Shown here: in pieces, positions 13,109-27,636 of the stretch | Numbering within the stretch: position 1 is the stretch's first letter | Layout of the letters: each line of letters begins with the position of its first letter | DNA from: Ipomoea triloba | Lineage: Eukaryota > Streptophyta > Magnoliopsida > Solanales > Convolvulaceae | Length of the DNA stretch: 64,000 nt | Direction: 5' to 3' | Assembly: GCF_003576645.1 (NCBI RefSeq) | Contig: NC_044922.1 | Location: forward strand, 6,581,646-6,645,645 | The notes under the pieces: generated by a model | What the model was told of the DNA's origin: nothing | Databases searched by the model: none | What the model saw: only the letters and a program-made list of their open reading frames with translations | Made by a program: the position numbers and the translations under genes

Positions 13109-13632
13109 ATTCAATATGAGTTGGTTGGGCTAAGCCAAACAATAAAAATTTTGACCACATCACAAAAAAAAGGTTAATTTTTTCTTTAATAGCTTAAAAT
13201 AATTATATTTATCTGTTTATATATTTATTTTTATTATAATAAGTTACATGTTACAATTTATTTATTTATATATTTTTATAATAATAATTATTAATTTTTA
13301 ATTATTACTAGTTATAGCACACACATTGCATAACTAAACTAATACCCAATGCTAAAATTAAAATAATTTAATAATTAATAATATAATTTTGTTCTATAAA
13401 AGTTAATCAATATAAAATATAACTGATTATTTTCAATAAAACCAAAATATGTATTTTCAACTTATGATAAAAGGTAATAGTAAATAGGAGATAGATTAAA
13501 TCAAAATACAACTTTTTCCTTTCATTGTCATTTTAAAGTTTTAATTAAATCTAATTTTGAGATATGACCATGTCTTTATACGGATATCACTTATTATAAC
13601 AAATAGATCCTTTGAAGAAAGCGTACATGAAT

Positions 13633-13697
13633 GGTTTCGTGGTGTAGTTGGTTATCACGTCAGTTTAACACACCTGGTTCAAGTCCGGGTGAAGCCA
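13633..13697 (+). pseudogene. Truncated tRNA-Val pseudogene
   Basis: The first 41 bases match the tRNA-Val(AAC) genes at 12310 and 16390 almost exactly, including the D-arm and the 5' side of the anticodon stem. The 3' anticodon stem and variable loop are missing and the T-arm is altered (CTGGTTCAAGTCCGGG). Total length is 65 nt instead of 74, so no cloverleaf can form. Flanks on both sides also match the flanks of the 12310 gene (for example ACTTTTGCCTACATCTGC downstream), so this copy arose by local segmental duplication followed by decay. Confidence 0.9.
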
Positions 13698-13854
13698 GCT
13701 GATGAGTAATAACTTTTGCCTACATCTGCAAAAAGGAAACAGTTCTCTTTATTTTTGGCGAAAATAATAAACAATTCATTAATTTATAAGTATATTTTAT
13801 CTTAAATTTCGAACGTTTGTGATCTATTATACAATTCAATACTAATTATTAAAA

Positions 13855-14314
13855 GAGTTTATTATCAAAATGGTCCCTTGACTATTGCGCAATTACCAAT
13901 TTGGTCCTCGACAATTTTTCGTCCCCAATTAAGTCCCTCGACTTTGAAAAATTTAACCAATTTGGTCCTTCGTTTATTTTGCCGTTAAACATCCGTTAAA
14001 TCGAGACCAAATTGGTAATTTTGCTATAGTCAGGGGACCAAATTGGTATTTTTGCTATAGTTAAGGGACTAAATTGGTAATTAATTTTTCACTGAAATGG
14101 TCCCTTGACTATAGCAAAATTACCAATTTGGTCCCTTGACTATAGCAAAATTACCATTTTGGTCCCGATTTAACGGATGTTTAACGGCAAAATAAACGGA
14201 GGACCAAATTGGTTAAATTTTTCAAAGTCGAGGAACTTAATCGGTCACGAAAAATTGTCGAGGACCAAATTGATAATTTCACAATAGTCAAAGGATCATT
14301 TTGGTAATAAACTC
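13855..14314. mobile_element. Fold-back (MULE-like) element 1
   Basis: A 460-bp, nearly complete palindrome. The ends GAGTTTATTA and TAATAAACTC are perfect inverted repeats, and the arms repeat ACCAATTTGGTCC-type phrases in mirror order. The element is flanked by a perfect 9-bp duplication TTATTAAAA (13846-13854 and 14315-14323), as in Mutator-like elements. It has no coding capacity. Confidence 0.9.
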
Positions 14315-14422
14315 TTATTAAAACATATTATAGACTTTATTTGCTTTAATTAAAGTGTATGGCAATTTGTTGGTCAACACGTTTGTGATCTATTACAAAG
14401 TAAACCAATACTAATTATTAAA

Positions 14423-14822
14423 GAGTTAATTCTATTTTTGCTCCTAGATTTATAGGTGACAATCCACTTTTAGTCATTTTTTATTAAAATATTCACTTTT
14501 AGTCCTAGTATTATTGTGGCATCACCAATTTTGGTCCTTTATCAACAAATCAGTTTAAATATCGTTAAATACAATGACATTCCGGTCGTCAATTATGAAT
14601 GTTTTCAAAAAAATAAACATAAAAAATATAGCGGTTCAACATACTTTGTATAAAAGAGATTGAAATGTCTTTGTATTTAACCATACTTCAACGGTTTTGT
14701 TGCTGGAGGACCAAAATTGGTCCTGCCACAATAATACTAAGACCAAAAGTGAATGTTCTAATAAAAAATGACTAAAAGTAGATTGTCACCTATAAATCTA
14801 TGACCAAAAATAGAATTAACTC
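14423..14822. mobile_element. Fold-back (MULE-like) element 2
   Basis: A 400-bp inverted-repeat element. The ends GAGTTAATTCTATTTTTG and CAAAAATAGAATTAACTC are near-perfect complements, with long arms (AGGTGACAATCCACTTTTAG mirrored near the right end). It is flanked by the 10-bp duplication AATTATTAAA (14413-14422 and 14823-14832). The sequence differs from element 1, yet it sits at the equivalent site of a duplicated host segment. Confidence 0.9.
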
Positions 14823-14832
14823 AATTATTAAA

Positions 14833-16389
14833 ACATATTATAGACTTTATTTGGTTTAAAATTTACAAATGATATAGTTACGTTGGAAAAGAGTACAATA
14901 CTATGTCTCTTATACAAACTCAAAGTAAAAAAGTGTCGAGACAATATTGATTTTGTATATGGTACAAACTCATAGTTTTTACCATTCATTTTAAGGTAAT
15001 ACCGAGTGATAGCATAAATTGTCTAGGGACAATAACTATGAAAGTATACAAGTCATAGTAGTGATTTTACAAGTGGAAGGCTATAGTATATAGATTGGTT
15101 ACAAGGAAATGAAATTGGGGGGCTTTGCTCATGTTGGGAAATATAGTAACATCTTAAGTCCAAAAGTTCTCTATAGTGGTGGAGGCTCGATTTTATAGTG
15201 TAAAGGAGTGGGCACATGCTGAGCCAACTTCTTCTAACTACATCATCTCTATGGTGTAAGTGCAATGTGTACACTATCGAGCTCTTCCACCACGTATTCA
15301 ATTTTTTGCCCACTAACTCCACAACATGGTGGCGAGTTTAGTATTCTTAGTCTTTTCAAGAACAAGGGATGAAAGAACATGTTTCTTTTGTATTTAGTAT
15401 GACTGGTAGCACCTAGTCACCAACATCTTGATGTCTTAATATTATAGACACACCTATCTTGATGTGTCTAAATACTTGAAGATGTGCGTCATAATTTTCA
15501 TTACATAAAAGGCATATCTGGATGGGAAGATAAATCTTGAGTGGGATGTTGGGTTGCCAAACTTTGGTTTTGAGAGGATATTTGAGTCATGGACTTCATT
15601 TCAAACTATTGATCTAAAGTGGTTGACTATATTCTTGAGTTTCTCGATAGTTGGTAGGGAGGTCCTTGAAATTGACATTGATAATTTGGATCTAACAAGT
15701 AGCAACACTCAACTAGTATTGCATTCAAATGTTTTTATTTCTTGCCAATTTCTTCCTATAAAGAAGCGTTAGGTGAAAGGTCATTTCACATATTTTGTCC
15801 TAACCACGTACCAAAGCTTGCTAACTGCATACTTTTTGTCTTAACTGCGTACTTAGTTTAATTTTGTTTTTCTATTTATTTGTTTCAAGTCTCCCGATGT
15901 CTTTCTCCAAAGGAAGGAATGTCAAATTCTAACAGTTATAATGTGTGCATACGTGATTACGTCAACACCAAGTACGACTGCAATGTTTACTTGGCATCAT
16001 CTTCTAGTAGTTTAGAATCTTCTGACTTTTAGCCAAACAAAAGAAGAATTATTTTATGACTTTCAGTTAAATACCATAAAATGAATCATTTTTTGAAAAT
16101 CATTTTTCATAAAAATATTTGGTTTGTTTCCGAATGGAGCGTTAATAAAAATTGTAATAAACGACAAAATGTGACAACACAATCAGGTTGTGAAATTAAA
16201 TGTGATGGAATAACAAATTAACAATGCCATAGTATGTTTTCGAAAAAAAGAAAAAACAATGCCATAGTAGTTGTGGAATTTATAATATAAAATTTACTTG
16301 GTATAAAATCTATACTTCTGGACTAAATGTCTAATGTGATTTTTAGAAATACAGATTAATATTACTTTTAAAAGATTCGTTGCACAATA
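14833..16389. other. Intergenic region, no gene recognised
   Basis: Non-coding or strongly decayed DNA. A 72-codon ORF at 15554-15772 and an 89-codon minus ORF at 15053-15322 show no recognisable family. Confidence 0.4.
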
Positions 16390-16463
16390 GGTTTCGTGGT
16401 GTAGTTGGTTATCACGTCAGTCTAACACACTGAAGGTCTCCGGTTCGAGTCCGGGCGAAGCCA
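16390..16463 (+). tRNA. tRNA-Val (anticodon AAC)
   Basis: A 74-nt cloverleaf identical to the gene at 12310 except in the T-loop (TTCGAGT instead of TTCGAAC). Acceptor, D, anticodon (AAC in CTAACAC) and T stems are all intact. It is followed by a T-run (16465-16471) that is a good Pol III terminator. The flanks do not match those of the other two copies, so it was duplicated earlier or dispersed separately. Confidence 0.97.
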
Positions 16464-17554
16464 ATTTTTTTCCACGGCATTTTTAGCATGCATACAGACC
16501 ATCGACAGAGAGAGATTTCCGTAACTGTATACGTAGTCCGCATTTCTTAACAATCTGAAACTTTAATCGTATACAAGTTTTATTTTTATCAAAATAAATA
16601 AAAAGAAGTAATGTTTAATTTATTTCATCTTCTAAACTAAATTCAAAACACAATTTTATAGGGATGCATATCAGAATTTAAATGACACTAAATATATAGA
16701 ACTAATCTCCCGCTATAGTTGATGTTTGTAATCGCCTGAATCTAAACTGCTTGCTTGTATTAGTAATTTTTTTCCCACTTCTACTCAACTCTCTAAATGG
16801 TATATGAGACTTCATGTTGAGCAGTAAAAGATAAGGGACCTTAAATAGCTGCAGACCATCAATACAGTAATCTAAAGGTTTCCTATTGAACAGAGACTGG
16901 GAAGTCAAAGTCATGTACCCCAAAGCAAACAAGGTGACAGATGGTTTTTAGCCATAGTTGCTGTTGGAAGAAGATGTGCCTGGGTCAGTGTAAATGTGTA
17001 ATTGTGTAATGATGCTATGGATGAGATTAGGCATCTGCTCGACAGAGACAGAGACAAAAACGTAACACTGTGACCAGACATTAATCTTGTTGTGTCTTCC
17101 TCATCCCTAATCCAAAAAATGACATAGATTAATGAATATATATTTAGATTCTTTTGCATGTTTAATATGGTTGAATTTGGGATAAATTTATAGTATTATT
17201 TTAATTTTAATTTTAGTAGACATGTGTCTATATTATAACATGGACCCAAATTCAATATGTAATTTTCTTGACCACCTCTTATGTAAATCATAAATTTTTA
17301 TTATCCAAACACCTATAATAAAAGGCGCAATCGTTATACCATGAACCATAATCCAGCTTACTATATGAACCATCGACACGAGATTCACTATTAGTATATT
17401 GAATGTTCATTTTTAGTAAATTGAATATTTATTTTTATTTTCTTTATGTATTGAATATACATTTTTAGGGTATACTACTAAAAGAATAAAATTTCAATAT
17501 ATTATTTATCTGTATTTTACTTTGGCATTTGAACCCTGATTCATAGTAGGGAAA
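16464..17554. other. Intergenic region, no gene recognised
   Basis: AT-rich sequence with short ORFs only; no conserved protein or RNA recognised. Confidence 0.4.
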
Positions 17555-17912
17555 AAGGGTCAATAAACCCCTAAACTTGACCTAAAAAGTCAATTAGGTC
17601 TATAAATTTTTAAAAAGTACAATTACACCATTTAACATGTTAAATTGAGACAATGAAACCAAAAAATCGAATTCGGTGCTGGTCATTTCGGTTCAAGGTG
17701 AAAATTCGGCGGTTGGTCACCTTCCCCACCTTCCGCCAGTTGTCGCCGATCATCGAATTTTCACGTCTGAATTTAAATGACATGCAATAACATATCATTT
17801 ACTGATTTTTGGGCTTCATTACCTTAATTTAACATTTTAAAAGGGTGTAATTATATTTTTAAAAGTTTAGGAGCCTGCAACATTGAAGGGTTTATTTGAC
17901 AATTTTCTATAA
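17555..17912. mobile_element. Degenerate fold-back element upstream of RPL5
   Basis: The left part reads AAAGGGTCAATAAACCCC and the right part GAAGGGTTTATTTGACAATT, roughly complementary. Internal phrases are also mirrored (ACACCATTTAACATGTTAAA on the left, TTTAACATTTTAAAAGGGTG on the right). The middle is a GC-richer GTTGGTCACCTTCCCC segment. No clear target duplication was found. Confidence 0.5.
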
Positions 17913-17931
17913 ATTGCCTAATAGGTGTTAT

Positions 17932-17986
17932 TGGGCCGCTCTGTATTTTATTTTGGAGGCCCAACTTTCAACTTGGGGTAGGGTTT
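17932..17986 (+). promoter_or_regulatory. RPL5 promoter: site II elements and telo-box
   Basis: TGGGCC at 17932-17937 and its complement GGCCCA at 17958-17963 are site II elements, and TAGGGTTT at 17979-17986 is a reverse-orientation telo-box (AAACCCTA). This pairing close to the transcription start is known for plant ribosomal protein genes and links their expression to growth. It lies about 90-145 bp before the RPL5 ATG. The assignment by motif match and position is an inference. Confidence 0.75.
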
Positions 17987-18074
17987 TGATATATACAGCA
18001 TCCACCATGTTCACCTTTCCTTCAGACGCAGGTCAGAGAGCTAATACTGTAGCGGTCTCTCTTTCGCAGCTCCA

Positions 18075-21124
<3,050 letters not shown>

Positions 21125-21625
21125 AAACACTAGATTGTGCTCAAAGCCTCTTCTGTCATTCATCTTCGATTTATTGCGCAAGCTATTCTATGTAGTTCTT
21201 AGACCTATTAGATCAAAAGTTTTGTTACACACCCATTCTGGGGAATTTTGGGTTATACTATGTCAGATTTTGAGTTTGGATATTTGTTTTATTCTAAATG
21301 CAGATTTTATTTGCTTTTCATTCTCAGGTTTTCTTCCCCTTGAAGATCGGAATTTCTTTTTCCTTATTATTTTGTGTGTATAAATTTAGCATGAGAACAT
21401 TCTGCAGGGTGGATGCGAATCCTTTGAACAGCTATTTGAAGCTCAGAAAAAAAATACATTTTGTTGTGGGGTCCACACAAATGAGACCTTATCCTAAACT
21501 AACCAATCAAACTCCATTGCCAATTACATCCTATTCTTCTGCCACAAAAACATGGTCAGAAATTTTGGTCTTAAAGTCTGTCAATTCATCTGCAAATGAA
21601 GTGCATAGCATCCCATCACTACACC

Positions 21626-22222
21626 ATGGCACATTCATTAGCCCCAAGATTACCAGCTGCTTCAATCTCAACATCACCAAAGAAGAATGCCCTTCTCCCT
21701 TCTTGCTTGTGTTTCCACAAGGTATTGTCTTGCCAACAAACCTCTGCTGAAGGTCTAGGGCAAAAACTCGTCACTCGCAGGTTTGTCATTTAATTACGGT
21801 TACTTAGTCATATATTATCGTTATAATGTCAGGTTTGCCGGTAAATTAAGATTACTTAGTTGTGTTATCGTTTTAGTCATATTATCGTTATAATGACAGG
21901 TTTGTCAGTAAATTAAGATTACTTAGTTGTGTTATAAGATTGATGGAACGAGGACTATGTGTCTATGTGACAATGTAGGAGTGTTGCATTGGGGTTGGGA
22001 GGCGCGGTGTTGGGATTGAAGGCGGGGGAGGGGAGCGCTAATGCAGCGGCGAGAAGGCCTCCGCCGCCACCAGTAGAGGAGAAGAAGGATCCGAATGTGA
22101 GTGGTGTGATGGCCAAAGTGTTGGCTAGCAAGAGAAGGAAAGAGGCCATGAAAGAATCCATGGCAAAGCTAAGAGAGAGAGGGAAGCCTGTTGTTCAGAT
22201 TCAGGAGCCTTCATCTGAATAG
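21626..22222 (+). CDS. Small plastid-targeted protein of unknown function, two exons
   Basis: Two short ORFs join across an intron. Exon 1 is 21626-21780 and exon 2 is 21979-22222; the donor is CGCAG|GTTTGT and the acceptor ATGTAG|GAG. The product is 132 residues. Residues 1-50 are rich in Ser, Ala, Lys and Arg and nearly free of acidic residues, like a plastid transit peptide. The junction creates a twin-arginine followed by a short hydrophobic stretch (TRRSVALGLGGAVLGL), which resembles a thylakoid lumen Tat-type signal. Next come a PPPPP run and a basic segment (KKDPNVSGVMAKVLASKRRK, then KLRERGKPV). An upstream in-frame ATG at 21596 exists, but ACACCATGG at 21626 has better context. I recall similar plant C-termini but cannot name the family; lumenal location is inference. 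Confidence 0.7.
21785..21945 (+). repeat. Short tandem duplication inside the intron of the small plastid-protein gene
   Basis: The phrases ATATTATCGTTATAATG, CAGGTTTG, GTAAATTAAGATTACTTAG and TTGTGTTAT each occur twice in the same order, giving two diverged copies of a unit of roughly 70-85 bp that fills most of the 198-bp intron. Confidence 0.75.
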
Positions 22223-22850
22223 ATGTCTCTGTGGCTCTGTGCTCAATTCATATATGTTAGGTTCTCCTACATAACATCTTTAATTGATCCTTCAAACTCT
22301 TGTATCAATTAAAATTCTCTGGAGAAGGGGAATTTAGACCTTGCAAAGAGGCCATAAAGTGTGACAATTACGATGTTGTTGCATATGTTTTCTGGAGTTA
22401 GTGTTTTCGTTTCAACTTCCTAATATTATATTATTTTTAATTGAAACTAATTATTATTAAATTTATTTTATAATTTCCTATCAAAACTTGTACAATTTAT
22501 ATCAACATTGTGCAATTTTACTTTCATAATCACACTATTGATCAAGCTAATTAATCTCTCAATTTCTTTTTATTTTTTTAAAATAAATATCTCCATTAAT
22601 CAAACTAATAAATATCACAATTAACCAATCTAATAAAGGCTACAATTCATACTAATTAATAATAATAATTTGAAACTAAAATTATCAACATCAATTATTT
22701 AATATACTAAAGAAGAACTCCGTAATTTATTAACTGATTCATCAATAAGAAAATTGGACCACATGTCTCTAACGTCATCAATCTCTTGTTGATTGTAGGC
22801 AATACTTCCAACTCTAAGCTCTACAAAGTTGAAAAGAGATAAATAATAGT
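22223..22850. other. 3' flank, AT-rich intergenic DNA
   Basis: 3' untranslated and intergenic sequence after the small plastid-protein gene; no further gene seen. Confidence 0.4.
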
Positions 22851-23245
22851 GCACCTTAAGTGATACAAAGACGCACCTTAAGTGTTAAAATGATGCACCT
22901 TAATTTTGTCCAAAAGTTTTGTTCTTGAGGGTCTAAGCTAGGGGTATGGCAAACCCCTTTGTTCAAAAGTTTTATTCTTGAGGGCATGAGCTAGGGGTCT
23001 GGCAGACCCCTCACTGAGGCTCTTTAGTTCAGAAGGAAGATGGGTGGCGGGCAAGGAGTGGTCGTTACCCTCTACTGCCTTTTTCTTGAGGTACTGGGTG
23101 ACGGGCCACCCTAACTCGCTAGTTATGTGGATAGGTCTGTTCCAATTTTGAAGAAGAAACACGACGTATCTTAAGCACATGACCTACTCACCTTAAGCAC
23201 AAGACCTACGCACCTTAAGCGCAAACCTCACGCACCTTAAGTTTG
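22850..23245 (-). repeat. CTTAAGGTGCGTGA minisatellite, reverse-oriented arm
   Basis: About seven copies of the reverse unit (CGCACCTTAAG and variants) near 22853, 22872, 22901, 23166, 23189, 23210 and 23232. They appear in two clusters separated by about 260 bp of other sequence. They are inverted relative to the array at 23480-24010. Confidence 0.8.
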
Positions 23246-23479
23246 ACGAATTGAAAAATGACCAAATTTTCACCGCGTTTAAACGTTGTTCATCCTGGAT
23301 GTTGATTTTGGCAAGATCAATGACTCTCCTCTCACCACACAACCACACAAGAACCGATTTATATATATGTGCGATTAAATCTGATCCATGGATCTTGCTT
23401 AAATCAACGTCCAGGATTACCAAAATTTAAAAAAATAAATGTTGTGGCAATTTGGCAATTTTTGTATCTAGATCAAATT

Positions 23480-24010
23480 TTAAGGTGCGTGGTTTTTCTT
23501 CTTAAGGTGCATGATTTTTGTGCTTAAGGTATGTGAGTTTTGGACTTAAGGTGCGTGAGTTTTGTGTTTAAGGTGTGTGAGGACTTAAGGTGCGTGAGTT
23601 TTGTGTTTAAGGTGTGTGAGTTGTGTTTAAGGTGAGTAGTTCTTGAAACTTAAGGTGCGTGATTTTTGTGCTTAAGATGCGTGATTTTTTTGATTAAGGT
23701 GAGTAGTTGTTGAAACTTAAGATGAGTCAATCTGGAGCTTAAGGTGTGTTTTTGTATTCTTAAGGTGCGTGGTTTGTGTGCTTAATAAGGTGTTTGGTTT
23801 GTATGCTTAAGGTGCGTGAGTGTTGAAATTTAAGGTGAGTGAACCTAAAGCTTAAGGTGCGTGATTTTCCTTCTTAAGGTGCGCCAATTGTTATTTATTT
23901 ATTTTTTAAGTTCCAAAACACAACCAATATTATTTATAAGATTTTCTCTACAAAATCATATTTATGTTAATTCAACTTAAGGTGCGTAGATTAGAAACTT
24001 AAGGTCTATT
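23480..24010 (+). repeat. CTTAAGGTGCGTGA minisatellite, forward array
   Basis: About 20 degenerate units of CTTAAGGTGCGTGAGTTTTG with a period of about 20-23 bp. The first half (CTTAAGGTG) is the most conserved and the second half varies. The array ends near 24005. Together with the reverse units to the left it forms a large interrupted inverted repeat. Confidence 0.85.
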
Positions 24011-24767
24011 AGTATAGAATTTTTTTTAAAGAGCATAGATCACCGCACAACTGCATGGGAACCTTTAACCGCACACGAATCATTCTATATATATATTTAC
24101 AATCAAATGAGACAATATCTTCCCGTGAGATTGTGAAACATAACGTAAATACATACAGTCTAGAGTGTGTGCACTTAATTAGCCCAACATGACTTACATG
24201 AGTGCACACAGTTTATTGTGTGTGCATTCATAAAGTAGATTGTGTGCATTCAAGTTGTCTTACCGTCTCATAGAAAGATATTGTCTCATATGAAGTCACC
24301 ATATATATATATAGGAAAAGATCAAATACGGGCTTAAATTTTTTGTGAAAAAGCAATTAAATCATTGAATTTTAAAAAGTATCAATTGCACACGTAAACT
24401 CATTAAAATGGTACAATTAAACTCATTTTGTTAGTAACCAAGATGTTACTAGTAAAATAATAATGACTTAGCAATTTTAAAAAAAAAAAAAAATTGGCTG
24501 CCATGCTGCATGGTAGCCAGGTGGCGATGTTCCACCTTATTCTTTCGATTGTGAAGGAGGTTGAATGTCGCCACTTCCTTTCAGATCGAAAGGAGGTGCA
24601 GTGGCAGGGCGATGATAAGGTGGCAGCAAGGAGCAGGTGGTTTTTGTGCTCATCCAAAAAGCAAAAGAAAATAATTTTCTATTAATGGATAAAAATGATC
24701 TTGTCTTCTTTATTAACAGAGATTCATTAAAAAAAGAAGAGAATTAATTGGAAAACTAAAGAATTAA

Positions 24768-24991
24768 AGGTCTATTTAAAAACTTGAAAAATAACTTTTT
24801 GAAATTACTTTTAATTTTTCTTTTGTATTTAGGTATTCAAAGAAAATAAAGTTAAAGAAAAATATTCATTCTGGTCAATAGGAAAAATGATCAATTTGAC
24901 AAAAAATGTCATCATAAATTTTTAGTTGGAAGACATTTCTTTATCACCCGGCATCTTCAAAACTACAACACTGTCACACCTACACCACAAC

Positions 24992-25040
<49 letters not shown>

Positions 25041-25253
25041 AGTTTTCAAAAAAATAATTATTATTATATAACAAATAATATATTTATTTCTAAAAAAAAG
25101 AACACAAACAGAAAAATAAATGTAATTTTTTAACTTTCAACTAAACAAAAAAGCATAATTTCCTAATATTTAACCAAACACTAAAAAAATTAAAATATTT
25201 TTTGAAAAGTAAATTATTTTTAAAATAATATTTTTAAGTTTTCAAATAGACTC
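24768..25253. mobile_element. Tourist-like MITE carrying a TTA microsatellite
   Basis: The ends AGGTCTATTTAAAAACTT and complement GAGTCTATTTGAAAACTT are inverted repeats, flanked by TAA on both sides (24765-24767, 25254-25256), typical of PIF/Harbinger-derived Tourist elements. It contains a (TTA)n tract at about 24990-25036. The interior matches the copy at 44190-44663. Confidence 0.75.
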
Positions 25254-25538
25254 TAAATGAAAAATTAGGGTCATATATCCTTTCTTAAATAATTTTATTT
25301 TCTATTTAATTTTATTAAAAATAAATGTCACTTTGTATATTTTATTTTGTCAATGTCAAAACCAAATAGAATTACAACTCATATTATATTTAACAAGTAT
25401 TCAAAAAAAATTATATTTAACAAGTATAGCTGCGCTGGTAGGGTTAGCGGCTAATGGTTTCAATTTTCCAACGTAGCAAACTAAATGCGTTTAATTATAA
25501 CATTTTAAAGTTTGAGAGTCTATTCATGTTTTCACTAA

Positions 25539-25986
25539 GGGTGTGTTTGGTAGTCTGCAAAATAATTTTTTGGAAATCATTTTCTAAGCTTTTAGTGTTT
25601 GACAGTGTCGGAAAAATGTAGTCAACGGATCAGTTGACCAAGGAAAATAAGGTCATTTTTGCGGAAAATGACTTCCAAATTTTTTTTCGGAAGTCATTTT
25701 CCGGACTTGGCTTCAACAATTTTTTTGGCCAAAATAGCCACATATGTAACTTTTTTAAAGAAATATTATTATTTTATATATTATTATTATTATTATTTTA
25801 TATTTTAAAAAATAATTAAAATATAAAATTATACAATTTAATTCATTTTCCATAAAATGAACAAAACACACAATGACAGTTTTCCAAAATGCAACCAAAC
25901 ACCGGAAATTGAACTGTTTTCCGGAAATGACTCATTTTCTGAAAAACATTTTCCAGAAGTCATTTTTCTACTTTCCAAACACACCC
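25539..25986. mobile_element. Tourist-like MITE with GGGTGTGTTTGG termini
   Basis: It begins GGGTGTGTTTGGTAG and ends CTTTCCAAACACACCC, with TAA on both sides (25536-25538 and 25987-25989). The subterminal GGAAATCATTTTC is mirrored near the right end. Length is 448 bp. The 61-codon ORF inside is not a transposase. Confidence 0.85.
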
Positions 25987-25989
25987 TAA

Positions 25990-27553
25990 AAGTTGAATGA
26001 CTTATTTAACATTTGTTTTCCTACTTTTGTATGTGTATCCTAGAATAACTTTACAAATTTTATTTTTTTGGAGTACAATGAAAAAGAAAAAAAATTAGAC
26101 CAAATCAAAGCAAATAAAATCACATGAGGCAAGCATGTGCCACTTTGAGGCTTGAGCACATCCGATCCACACAGATCAGATCACATATTCTTCTAGGGGG
26201 CTAACGATAAGCTATTAATCCAAATTAAGTATCAATCAAAGTAGATACTACCTAATCAGCGCATATATTTGTCTAATTGTCTTTATAAATATATTTCATC
26301 GTACACATCTAGCTATGTATTTGGTCAGCACATAAAAATTGAAATCATGTCTATTGATTCTAATATAAAAACTTTCAAAACACCAATATGAATAAAAAAA
26401 TAAAAATAAAAATCTAAATAATTATGGAAAACAGTTGAGGAGAAATAATAGAGAATAAATTCAGGGAATGAGTTTTTTAATTGAGGGGTAATCAAAGGCC
26501 AAAACACATAATAATATTCTAAAAATTAAACTTATCAATTAAACAACAATAATAATTTTAATACTCATTTCTAATAGTTAAACCTGTCAACTAAATACAC
26601 CCTAGCCATGCTGCCTAAACTCCCTATTAGAAAAAGGTCGCTAGGGCAGCCAATTCCACATGTAGAAATGTCTTTAATTTATTCTTTTATTTCCATCCTT
26701 GACTTAGACTAGTCTTCTCTGCCCAATCAAAACATAAAAGCCAAAAGCGAGGCAGAATAGCCACCTTCCACGTGAAATATAGCCTACTCTTATATATACT
26801 TTACAAACTATAGAAATGTCTAATCGGTCAATGCGTCAACTATATTATATATATTCCTTACTTTAGTGCTTTAGTTGTTGTTGGTTGTTGCACTAGAATT
26901 TTCTCAGTTGTATGGATAATATTTCTTATACAAAAACTTACACCGTTAAACGTAACGTTTCTTCATCTAATTAATTACTACTTGAACTACAATTTTACTT
27001 TACAAGTAATTAATAAAAATAAACTTTATAATATATATGCAAATTAAATGCTATTATTGTTGCATTGTAAACTTGTAAATGCATACTTTCCCCATTAAAT
27101 TTATATTAATTGATTAGTTGGAAGAACAAACAAAAGCGAATCATCCCTTAAAACCGATTAACATGTTAAACATTAAGATCAACGAGTAGTCTTGTGTGAA
27201 ATTGTTTTACATAAGAATATTTTTAAAAAGTATTAAAATTTCTACTAATATTTTTTAAAATAATACTTTCCATCCTTAAAAAAATTACATTTTTACTAAA
27301 AAAAGTTACATGATATCTATCCCACGTCACATAAAATTGTCTTACTTAAGTTTTTGTACTAAACACATTTGATATAATTTACTTATTTATTTTTGTTTTC
27401 ATACAACATCCAATATTTTAATAACTATTAGACTAATTCGGGTTCAATCCCAGCAGACTAATTCGAGTTGCAGAGAAAAGTCTAAACCAGTACTCTTTAA
27501 CATGATACACAATTTTACCAAGTGGAAAATTAGTGACAAACAAAACACATTTG

Positions 27554-27636
<83 letters not shown>

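Noticed and set aside
13846..14323. Terminator or regulatory hairpin
   Set aside because: The palindrome is 460 bp long with a target duplication, so a transposon explains it better.
15053..15772. Possible genes at 15053-15322 (-) and 15554-15772 (+)
   Set aside because: Short, no start context, no recognisable domain and AT-rich composition; not supported.
23480..24010. CRISPR-like array
   Set aside because: The repeats are degenerate with no unique spacers of constant length, and this is plant nuclear DNA; it is a minisatellite.
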